Positions 25,806-37,500 of a stretch of DNA of 64,000 bases are shown here, piece by piece. Position 1 is the stretch's first letter. Each line of letters opens with the position of its first letter. A model generated the notes under the pieces. It worked only from the letters and a program-made list of their open reading frames with translations. It was not told the DNA's origin and did not search any database. The stretch comes from Steinernema hermaphroditum (lineage: Eukaryota > Nematoda > Chromadorea > Rhabditida > Steinernematidae). The stretch is from the NCBI GenBank assembly GCA_030435675.1, contig CM059622.1, positions 1-64,000 of the forward strand, in the 5' to 3' direction. Position numbers and translations under genes: made by a program.

Positions 25806-28799
25806 TCAATCGTTATCTATGAGCTGTCTTGCATACACAGTCTTGCTAAATTGCTTCATTGGAATTCTCATAAGCGACTGCAGAGAGTTTTCCAACATTA
25901 TGAGCAGCATGCCTTCCACGCCCAAGGTGTCCGCCATGTCGTTGATTAGGTTTATCGGTACGACCAACTTCCCGGTTGCGTCGGTCGCGCGTCTCTTTAG
26001 CATGTTGAAAACTTTCTTTCGGGCCCAGAAAGATGACAGTAGAAGATACAATACATGCAACATCTGTATGACAGATGCTGACACGTTGTAAACTACGAAT
26101 ATTGTCAGCGCGATTTCGTACGCGCGCGCGTTACTTAGATAACAGCGGACAGGCTCACATACTACGTACTTCTCTTGTGTCTGCAACAAAGGTGTGTGTG
26201 AACGACCAGAAATTGAAGAACGAACCAGAGCGTTGCAGTAGACGTCCCTCGGGAAGTATCCCTTTGGTGATTGTGCGAGCAGAAGCTCTTCCTTCACGTT
26301 CGTGAGCCATGAGAAATTCATGGGATGGGAGTAGATGAGCTTGTCTTTGGACCCAGGCAGCAACTCGCCACGAACTGGCGATATGCAGTGCGTTATGAGG
26401 AATATCTAAATTTACACAACAGTGATAGCTTTTAAGGGATGCACCGAGTAAGCTCCCCCTGTAGTGACACTTTAATCAAAAGGTAAAGGTAAAAAGGCAA
26501 GTTAAAAATCGGTGAAATACAGCGCAAAATCGATTATATTTGACCCTAAGTATATGTTACCGTCTTTGAAACCTTCTGTGTGAAAATATTGGGTTGGGGC
26601 AGTGAAAATGGAACATTTGGTAAACATCCTTTAATTTCGCAGAGCTCGCCAAAAACAGCCAAATACGTACTCTGCTTTCTCAAAATACGTAAGCGACTGT
26701 TGCCACGCGGGATTCCTTTGTGCACGCGACTTCCAACCACACACGGTGATACAATCACCACTACAACGACTAATACACGCGAGCTAACACAGTAGCCTCG
26801 CAACAGCAACTGGCGCAAACTCGCAACTTTCAACGCCGGACAAAACACAAGGAAAAGATCCGCGACACGCGATCTTCCTTTACTACAACAACTGGAATCC
26901 GACGGATCTCCAGGAATGCAACAAAACCGAGCTGGTACAAGAACTTACCTACGCTGCGGTAACAACAATAAATGACAACACAAATACAGAATTCGGATCA
27001 CACGATCCAAAAACAACAGGTCCGCGCGGAACTCTGAAGAAGACCGCTGCTCTCCAGCCTCTTACTGATGAACTTTGCTGCTCTCGTTGTTTGCAGCCCA
27101 CTGTCTTGTCTAGATAATGTTCCGGAACCTTCTGCGTCTCGTAGACATGTTATTCGACGCGTAGACGTCTGGTTCAGAATTGGCGCGGGATTCAAATTCT
27201 GCTGAAATCCGGGAAATCCCGAACGCGCTGAAAGGACGCGACCGCTTGTCGCGACAACCTCTCACCCTACATTATGATATGCCACTTGTCCATTGCATTA
27301 CTCTTGATTTTGCACCTCTATTCTATCTTGACGGTCATTTTTTAGCTCGAGATGGCGAAATGTGAAGTGATATACAAACTGCCTACATATAGTAGTAATT
27401 GTGTTATGGACGATGACTGCCTTCAATCACGTACATCGTAGTGTCTAACCTACCGAATGCACCTATTACTGTGTTCGTCATATATCGTACATAAGCTAAT
27501 CTCAAAATGATGGCCTTTTCGGATCACCATGTTCTGTTATCTCTAATGTATCGAATTGGTTAAGTACTGTAACACAAAATGGGAACATGCAGCAGGTAGC
27601 TATCACTCACGGCTATCATACCCATATAACGGCTCCACAAGCTCACTTCTACTTTACAGAAATAGACGCCAAGTGTTGAAAAGTTCGCACTTCAGGAATG
27701 GTGTTTTAAACCGCGCATTTTTAAGTTGACCATCAGAATGGCTCTCCACTTTCAGCTGAGAGATTACTTTTTTCTGTTTATCTATCACTCTCTTAGGTCT
27801 GTCTAACCACCATCTTTGCTCGTCCACAATTGACGAAATCAGAGGAAATCACTCTGAATAAGACAAAGAGGTCGAAATTGGGATCAAAACATTTTGGCTA
27901 AGGTTATTCAGGCAAATGGTGAATACCTTGAAGTGGTTGATACAATGCAAATAAACAATCATTACAAAAGTGTCCCATTTTCAGTGCCCCAACACAATAC
28001 ATACCTGCATCAAGAGGAGCGGAACAGCCAATGCAAGTTTCCCTCCGACATAGAGTAAAAAAGCGGAAACGAATCGCTTTTCCGGCATGAAAGCGTCGTG
28101 AAGGCGTTCTCCGATATCCTGCAGCACATTCGCGGTCGTATCAGACGGCACATCTGTCTTTGTGTCCATGTACTTTTGAAGGTGATCAAATACATTAGCT
28201 GTAATTCGATAGTAACATTTAGCTTCGCATACACCTACCACAGCGCTTTGGGAATAAAAATTTCCATACTAGCATAGATACCACACTTAATATGCTGAGG
28301 CCAAGGAAGCACACGTCAAGATGCTGAAAAGGGCTTTTTATTTTGAGGCCAACAGGAGTTGCTGACCATATAGCCTGCAACAAACCAGCGATCTCCAAAG
28401 CTGTCGTTTTCGCACGTTTCGGTTCCCCGAAGTCGAATGTTTTCCATACCGGGAACGTAGAACAACGCATAATTGTTTTGCAGACACTTCTGTCGCGTTA
28501 AGTCGTTCGATGATTGGGGGTAGACACTTGAAAACGAGCAGCTTAATGGGTGCGTTCCCCATCTCTAAATTCAAATCCGCACTTTTTTTAATTGATTGAA
28601 CGATGAATTGATAAATGACCCTTTTTTCAGATACACATTGAATTATGTGCCTTCCACTTACAGTATCCATAACGAATAGGGCGAGGGCGAAGTTTATCAA
28701 GGCGCTCCAATACGGCAAACAATCGGACAGGTGTAGCGTTACGGGGAGTAGAAACTTGCCATAGAAGATCTTACTAATCAGGCTTATCAAGGTCGTCAT
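25806..28799 (-). CDS. Divergent innexin (gap-junction channel subunit)
   Basis: Innexins are four-pass membrane proteins that form invertebrate gap junctions. Five exons join in phase: 28799-28662, 28564-28450, 28400-28239, 28198-28005 and 26405-25806, giving about 402 residues, a usual innexin length. The order is an N-terminal tail, TM1 at about residues 32-45, a first extracellular loop with two cysteines (C55, and C73 in KCLQNNYALFYVP), TM2 at about 110-132, TM3 at about 183-200, a second loop starting GYFPRDVYC (C260) with later cysteines at C286 and C291, and TM4 at about 297-325. The FPR..xC pattern and the YVVCEP segment match the innexin second loop. An in-frame 45-nt segment after CNAL may be another intron. 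Intron 4 is long (1.6 kb). An acceptor-like AACTTCAG lies 23 nt before the ATG. Sequence conservation is low, so orthology to a named innexin is not claimed. Confidence 0.72.
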
Positions 28800-31505
28800 C
28801 GTTGTTTAAGTTCGCACTATCTGAAGTTTGCTGAATTATTAAGTTGGCGATCTCCAGAACCACCCGCGAAAAGGCCTCGAATCCGATGGAGTGATGAAAT
28901 CGCGAAGAAACTGGGAACCCGAAGATGGCAGCACAGAGGGCGACAGGAAGCCAGACAGAGATAGATAAATGCGGGGTCAGACACTATGTAACATAATTGA
29001 TTCCCCAGATAAATTCGTAAATAAAAAATAAATAAGAGCTTTGAACACGAAACACATGGAAATAGCCGTTGATTCGGGAACATAAATTGTGTAGTTGTGG
29101 AAAGCTATTGAAAAGGTCGATCGGTGCGGAAAATAGTGCTGGTAATCAGATGGCGCAACGAGCAAAAAATTCAACTAGAGTCAACATGGAGTTCTCATTA
29201 GCAACGGCAAGAACAGCGGTTTGTCTGCCATATAGCTTATCGCGGTCAATATAGCATTTTTTTGCAGAAAAAAAAGCTTCAAAAGCTATGCGGAAGTCGA
29301 CATTTGGGTCACAACTTCTTTAAGTCCAAACCATAAAAAATCTTTGAGAAACGCATTCATTCTAAGCGTAGAAGTGAAGATAACTCGTAAATGATAATGG
29401 CGAATTTCTTTTGGATTAGGCCTCTTCGTCGCCCCATGTCCACCTGGCCGGATCGCTGCGTTCCTTTTGGCACACAAGAAAGACCAGCTCGTGTATGGCG
29501 AATCGCTTTATGCACTAATTGTTGTTTCAAGAAGCATTTGTTCAATAATGGTAAGGACTTACGGTGTTTGAGGGGAGATGATGAACACCGATTAGCGCAT
29601 AAGTGTTCTCATCTGCTCCTCAAATATCGGATTTCGTATTCGCGTCGCGCACATGTTACTGCGCCGTCTCAACACTGTGCATTATGAGTGCAAGCATGTG
29701 TTGCGACCTTTGAGGCCTGGCAGAGAAAGAGAGAAGAGGGAGTGAGGTACGATGGAAATAGACGATTAACCTTAGCAAGAAGGATATTGTATTTTTGCAC
29801 TAAGACAGGAAAGAACCGGGTATATCATAAGCAAGTAAATGTCATTACTCTGGTCCACATTCAAAGCTCTTCCCTTCGTCGTATGCACAGGATTGCCCTG
29901 AAGCCCTATCGTAACCGGGCTCACCCCGATCGACACATAGCACCTTTTTCCTTTTCAAACATTTATATTTATGGTGACAAAAACGGCTCGCTGGAAGACA
30001 AGACATCTCACTACACAAGATGAATACAGCAACGAGAATAGACATAACGGAACATTCAGAAAACTGTACGAAACAGATGTTTATTCATACGATAGAATCC
30101 AGTATCAAAAAGGTTTGCGTAAATAAAGCACACGATAAACACGTTCTTTGTGTTGCAATCCGCATTACATCTGAGCGCGGCGGCGACAAATACATTGTTT
30201 ACAGTAACGAGAGATGCGTCTTATGGTGTCGGCATAACTCAAAAGCGCGAGATCAGTCGGCATTTGTGATCGCTTCATGTTGTGGTATCCTTTCGCTCTT
30301 AACGCGTTCCTTATTTATTTACAGCATCGAGACGCTTCTAATAATCACATTTACAGCGCTTCAAGAACTAAATGTATTTCAATTCGTGTATTTCGATAGT
30401 GTATTTCGATAAAATGCCCAAAATATGTCCAATTTCTGCTATCTGTTTCGTGAACTTTCGCTTACCAGAAAAAGAGTCGGTTTTCTATTTTTCGTCTATT
30501 TTCTTACTGTGTAACCCTGGGATCAGATTGGTTAGTGCGTTCGTACGAGTGCTAGATTGTGTCCCCAGACTGTTTCTTCTGATATCCCTCCTGCATGTTC
30601 TCCATTTTCTTCGAACTATTTCATGTTCATGATCCCCGATCTACGACCTGGCGTAGTTAAACTTTCTCGCTGATTTCACTAATTTTAACCAAGCATACAG
30701 GCAAAATGGGCGACCCCCTCAAAATTATTGCTCATTTTCAGCTGAGACGTAGATACTTATTGGACATGTAGGCTCACAGCTCTATCTGAGGACTACTTGG
30801 GCGGGAGACCACTTGTAACATCAGCAACTAAAAAGAGCCAAAGTTTGCAATCAGGTGAAAAACGGGCGGAAATGGGATGTTTCGAACCGAAACCTATCTT
30901 GTTCTGCGGTGGAGCGGCCAGGCTTCTCCTCAGGAAGTGCTTTGGGGCTACGTAGTTAAACAGTGAATACTTCCATTGATATATGCATCTTTATAATTAG
31001 AAACGTGCTATTAGAAAGAGCGACATTTCTAATGTACCAACCCAAATCATTGGGTTGCAAAAGTATTTCCTTTTTATTGGATTGAGTCGGTGAAAATTTC
31101 GCATTTTTTGTAATGAAGTTTTTCATGATATATTGGGTTGTTAAGTTGGAAACCGGTCGCTTGCAACGATTGTTTGTCAACGTAAATCTTATATATTTCA
31201 ATCAAAGTATTTACCAATAACAAGTAATAAGTAATATAAATGTTTCGTTCTTTTCGTTTTAGTTTTATCCGGAACAGTTTCGTTCTTTTCGTTTTAGCGT
31301 CTTTTAAGTTTTAAACAGCACAATTCAAAAACTTAATTTGATATCCATATAAATTCAAAAAATAGGGCTTCTCAGGACGGCGCAGGTCGAGCGGTGGAGA
31401 TGAGCGTCTTGGAGAGACGTGGTTCGGCTTAGCGCACAGCGGACGGAGCGGGAACCCATACGGCTAGTACTTGTTAAACAACGAACTAAAAAGCAACATT
31501 TCCAG
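28800..31505. other. Intergenic, between innexin and recombinase gene
   Basis: No gene recognised in 2.7 kb. Several 60-130 codon frames on both strands lack motifs or a convincing exon structure. Near 31040-31140 there are mariner-like termini (see that entry). The last bases, CATTTCCAG directly before the ATG at 31506, look like a splice or trans-splice acceptor for the downstream gene. Confidence 0.4.
31037..31140. repeat. Possible mariner terminal remnants
   Basis: CAACCCAAATCATTGGGTTG is a short head-to-head pair of TTGGGTTG motifs. It is followed by CAAAAGTATTTCC and, 80 bp on, by TATTGGGTTG. The TTGGGTTG core followed by an A-rich AGTATT resembles mariner ends. No transposase is visible, so this is a weak call. 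Confidence 0.25.
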
Positions 31506-34500
31506 ATGTACGCTAACAAACAAGTCGTTGCGAACGCTTTGAAAGGTAGTGGCACAATGGAAAGGTCCACAGCGGCTGCAACCCACTCATCTAGAGCGAC
31601 TGCTTTTTCGGGGGGAAATCTCCGGGGGACGATCCTAGGAACGTTTGGTCTAAGTCAGTACGGCGCCCAGCACAACGCACAGTCGTCTACGAGATATGGG
31701 AATCTATCCACGACAACGTGTGACGGGCCAAATCGCTCACATCTGGCAAATAAAATAGCCGTGATGAACAGCGATCCGATTAGCAAGACGACGAAAAAAC
31801 GAGATGCAGTCCAATCTGCAGTAAGTCACAAACGAACCTTCTCTAACGTCACTGGCTATCTTACAGAGCAGCGCCAGGACGGTTTCTGAAGAACGGAAAA
31901 CGGCTATTGAAATCATTGACGAGAGAGACACTCAGGAAATAGTTAGGCTTAACCAGCTGCGCTTGAAGGTAAGTATACTGAAGAGCAGTAGTAGTGTGAA
32001 CTTCTAAAGTCCTTACTTGAAATTACATACACTTCGAAGCGATTCTCGTATCCGTGACTCTTTTGTCATTTTTCTCAGCTACTCTTTCTCAGTCCGAAAA
32101 ATTAGGTATAAATAGATCTGGCGGACCTTTTTCGAGGTTCTCCGACCGTTAACATGCTTTAACTTTTAAGCAATGCACTGTTCGATGGGAAGTCTCCGAG
32201 AACCGCTCGACCTGGTCGCACTTCAGCTATGCGCAATTCTTACGTAAGGTTGAAAATGGATTAAATAGATGAACTGCTTCTGTTCTAGAGCTTCCTGTGG
32301 CAGAGCTCAGGCGCTACGCGCAAACGGACAACATCCTCTTACCGGAAGCGGGCAGCCTCATTCTGTACGATCTCGCAGGCTACCGTAACTCTAACAAAGA
32401 GCGCCGACGAATGTCAACGAAGAAGCTGTTGAAGTCGTTGCGCAACGATGGCTATGAATGGAAGGAAAAGCCTGTGTACACTCGAAAGCAGCAGTATGCG
32501 CTGTGGGTGCGGCACACGCCATTCAACCACAAGCGCGATTACTTCAAGTAAGCGTGTATTTCCAAAAATCCACTATAAAAACGTAATATAGACGTCATGA
32601 ATATAGCTTTGACGGCCAGAACTGGGTGCTGTTCGATTACAGAAGCAATAAGCCAACGGTGGATCGAATTGCTCTCACTCCAACGTAAGTTTTAACGGAA
32701 CAAATTTGACGGATTCCTACCCCGATCGTATAGTGGCAACGAGGATTATGTTGCCCGTAAAAAGCCAGTAAACTCTTAAGTGAAATTTGTGTGTTTAACT
32801 TAAATAGACACTCGTCGTCAAAGTGACTTAACTTTCCAACTTAACAACAAATTATCCTTCAAATTGTTACAATATACAATATGTTGCAATATGTTACAAT
32901 GTAAATGAATGTGCTTGATTTTAAAGCGATCAACAATCCGACGACGATAGTGGAGTCCCAGCTGCACAGTCCCTGGTTTGCTACTCGCCGTAAGTTCAAA
33001 TGGGGCGAACTCTCATTCAAAGGCAAATTTAGAGGTCATGATTTGCTCGACAGCGTCGAATCTACAGTAGAGAAGCGAGTTAGGAGATCTGACGCCCACG
33101 AGTTAGACCTTTCTCGTAGGACACCGGTCAAGCAGCGGAGACTCTCTGAGTTGGGTAGTATTGATTCAGAAGTAGCACCGTTGACGGTCGATGAAGTAGC
33201 TGACACGGTAACGCCTTTTAGTCTTTCCATCAAAGTTTTTATTACAACTAACAAGGGAGGTGCTCGAAGTGAGAAAACTTCAACTTGGTTTAAACTTACA
33301 CTGCTAAAACTGTGGACATTAAGTGCAGTAACGTATGCGGCGTCGGCAGCATCTTATAAAAGAAGTTCTAAAAATACGTTAAAATATGGGGGTTAGGTGA
33401 TACAGTTTGATGGGACAGATTTTCACAAGAGTCACTTGCAGGCTTCTTTCTCCTCTCTCCCCTCCGCTTTTTCTAATAACATTTCCTCTATTTCTGATGC
33501 TGCGGCCTTAGCAGGTGCACAGCGGCGACAAGCGTCCACACACCCCTTATGGCCCCGACCACTACGGTATCACTGTGTGTGGTTGTTGTGCAACTTTCGT
33601 AAATGGCGGTTTTCGTGTGATTGAAAGGGGATAAAAGTATTAACCGAGATTGTAAGGTTAAGAAAACGCTATGCCGTCGACGAAGATCAAACAAGACGAA
33701 AAAAAGCGCGGTAGTACGGCCTTACTATCTTCTTCAATATTTTCAACCCCATTTGTGATGCCGTAGCAGTACTCCGGCGGCTTCAACAGTACTACAGGGT
33801 GACACAAAAGTTCTGTAACGACGGTTTCAATTGCTCATTATTTGTTATTTTTTGAATCGGTCGCGTTTTCTCGTCGTGATATTCCAATTCAGCATCTATT
33901 GCTGCTCACTAACCTTTTCATACTTTTTGCGTTACTTTGACACTCGGTCTTGCAAGGGTGTTTCCATTAGGTGCGTTTTTCGACCATAGTGATCATTTTC
34001 CCGGTTTTACAGAATCCGTCCCAAACTATCACAGAAGCAGGGAGGTGGTTTTTTTTCATCTGCGTAGTTTTTGGCGAGCCTTTCTTGAGGATCTGGCGGT
34101 GATTCTGCGGACTGTGATTCGGATACACCGTAAAAAAAACCGTTCCATCTGTCAAGACGACATTGCCCACACGTCAACGAACAATCACAGTCCAAAATTT
34201 TCCGAAACGTTTGGAGGCCTGCATTGCAGCAAAATGTGGTCATTTCGAACTGAATCTACGATGTAATATGTAGTTTTTCCTGCTCTGTCATGTGGTAAAT
34301 CTCGTCTGTCTGATTTCATTCACGCTTTCGAGATACGCTCGGTTTTTAGCGTTACAGAACTTTTGTGTCACCCTGTATACGACCCAACCCCTATCTTTTT
34401 GCCTATTTTTAGATCCTTTCTCATAAGATGCTTCCAGTGCCGCATATGTCGCTGCACTTAACGTCCACTGTTCTACTAGTGTACAAAGTTTAAGCCAAAT

Positions 34501-37500
34501 CGGCGTTTATCACTTCAAGCACCTCCGCTATGTTAGTTATTTAAACTAACATTGTTAAGGATTCGGACTACAATGAAGAGGTGCTCACGAGAGCTTCTCA
34601 CGTGGAACAACACGATGGGCCCAATGCCCAACACTTCCTGTGGTGTAGCAAGTGCCAAAAAGTGGTCACTCGCAAATTTGCTGAACATGTAAAGGGGCAC
34701 GGACAAGATGCAAACGAGTTGGAAGACAAGAACTACTACAAGAAGCTAGCAATCCAAAGAAGCAAACTGCTGGCGGTGGCAAGCGTTGGAAGCTACAAAG
34801 AAGTCATAGAGTCCGTGCTTCAAAGAGCAGGATACCATGGACAAGAACACAATCGGCTTAGGATGGAGCTGGCGAGCTCTTTAGAAGCACGCGGTATCAT
34901 CCTTAAAAATAAGGTACGATTGTCGGTTTGTGCATATTTTACTGGTTTGCATATGTCTAGCCCAAGCTATGCCAGAGTGGGCGGACCGAAAGTGATTCAA
35001 CACGTTACGTGGAAGCGATCACGCGGAAGAGCAAATCTCGTGAGTTTCGGGGCCTATCAATTGATTGCATTTAAAATGGTGTCCACTCTAAGCTGGGATA
35101 TTCTTTTTCAGTACGGACATAGGCCGTAGTTAGGGTTGTCGAATAAGGGGCCTAGACAAACCCCGGCTTGGCTTAGGCTCCGGCTTAGGACTATGCCTGT
35201 TGATTTTATGCGAGCCCGAAGGGCGAGCCCTGTTGTCTTGGCAGCTTCGCTGATGTCCTAGTATCTTAGTAAAGATACACACAAGGTCTACAAGAGGTTT
35301 CAAGCAGTCTGCATTGAGTAACCTGCAGAACCTCTTACGTCCAGCTTTGTCTAGACAAAAATCTTACTCTGTCCGTATTCACAATTTTCAGTGCAGACTA
35401 ACTTCACCGAGATTTACAGACTTATGCTGTCTTCATACACAAATGCTAATCGGTCTATCCCGTTTCCGGTGTGCGCGTTTTTCTCACGCGCGCTTTTTTA
35501 CCCTAATCAGCAACCCAAAGTAATTTTACCCTAATCTACCCATTCCGAGAGTGACGATGTCGACAGAAAAAATTTCGAAAGCAAGGGTTTCATGACAGAA
35601 GAAACAGATGCCTACAGGGAAGGATTACGTTCGATAACTCGAGCTGGTTTCCGTCACAAAAAAGAGGACTGAGGGTGGCGTTGAACCGATCCTTTAATTA
35701 CATGATTATAGATAATACTCATTCGTTATTCAAACAACAGAACAAACCTTGGAGTGTACATAGCCGGTTCGCTGCTACTATGCCTTTGGGTGAGACTTGT
35801 AAAAACGATTTTATGACCACCAATCTTGCCGCTGGGGAAGATGTTGAGCTTATGGGGCTGTGAAGTTGCTGTGTGAATGGCTCTCAGAGGTGTTTGACAG
35901 GAGACAGCATTGATCAGGTAGATCGAGCTACGACAACCTTGGTGTTCCAAACCCTTTGTGATTCGGGACTATGAGTGTCTAAAAGATTTAAAAAATAACA
36001 AATATAGTCGACTAGCAAAGACACAAATCCCAAACTTTATCTTGTGTCAAACAGTGTCAAAGACATAATATTTTCTAATACCATCCACTTTCTTGTCATT
36101 GTAGAAGCCGAGAGAACGCTGCAGAAGCAAGGTCGCTTGTGGCGCATTGTTCCAGAAGCCCACGACCTGTTCGACCAGTATAGGCGCCACCAAAATGCGG
36201 TGGGACGAAGAGAAGGGGGATCCGCTCAATACGAGAGCTACGTACTAAAAGTGTACGGATTCCTGTTCCACGAGTGGTTCATGGCGTACCCACATTGTGA
36301 CGGTAATCATCTTTCAACAGCCTTATCACACAATGTTGTTTAGCCCCAAGAGAACTCACGGCGGAATTTGTCGTGGACCATGCCAATGAAGTCCTGGACT
36401 ACCTGGAGCTTCTTGCTCATCTAGGTATGCGTCCTTTTTTATTTTGTAGTGTGTTTGCTTTAGGTGTGTCGCATTCCCAAATGGTACAGACGACAAAGGC
36501 AGTAAAAGACTTCTTTAAGTTCATCGAAGCAACCCATCGTGAGAGCTTCGGAACACTGGAGGGTTACCAGGAATTCGCAGAGGTCGTCAAAAAAGCGAGT
36601 CAGTTTCCGGCAGCGATCCCTGTAGTGCAGCGACGGTCTCTTAAAGGTAAAACATTATTTGATATATTCACCATTCGGATGCGATTTTTTCCTCATTTCG
36701 CCTCTATTTCCTTAAAATAGAAATGAGCTCATAGAGTCGTTATGTTGCCATAGTAGCTATGAGTGTCGCCCACATGCTGCATGTCCCCACTGTTTGCTAC
36801 AGCACTTAAACATTGCGAAAGGTTAGCGTTAACAGAACATGGTGATAGAACAAGAACACATGATGTATGACGAACACAGCGATAGAATTTTCAAATTTTC
36901 AAACTGATTTCAAGATTCTCAATTTTCAAACCAGAGAGATTTTCAATGCATCAACCCGATTTGTGGGTTTGTGCATATGTTTGTTCAAAGACACCATGTT
37001 TCGCAACTTTAGCATAAGAATGACATAGTTGTCCTCGAAAACGTGTCCCTTCTTGGGCATATGTTGGAATTACGCGATCCGACCGATCGCCACTAGCACA
37101 AGCGAAAGAACTTCCATTAAACTTCGACATGTTCATTTGTGCGATTACGGAAATGATGTTACCCCTCCCCCCACGAGACACCTTATAAGCAGTGCTGGAT
37201 ATTACAGACGTCGGCTATGCCGAATATTTCAAACTTGTTTTCGACTATCGGACAACAAAGTTCGTCGACGACCTTCAGCAGAAGTTGGAGGAGCCCACCT
37301 TCGTGCCTAAGCAGGCAGACTACAACACAATTCTCGCGTATGTCATTAATGTATAGTTAGAAGTTGAAACGGGTCGTTTTCAGGACGGTAGTATACACTA
37401 TCATCGTGAAGAATTTGGGGGCACGAAACGAAGCCTTCTATAAAATAAGGCGTGGAGAGATGGATATGTCCAAGGAAGGCTGGGTGGAGACGAAGAGCTC

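Noticed and set aside
25537..26091. 184-codon plus frame
   Set aside because: Antisense to the last innexin exon, which has recognisable second-loop and transmembrane features.
31383..32214. CAGGTCGAGCGGT and its complement at 32202 as terminal inverted repeats of the recombinase element
   Set aside because: Both lie at the same side of the gene, one of them inside intron 2, so they cannot be element ends. 13 bp alone is weak.
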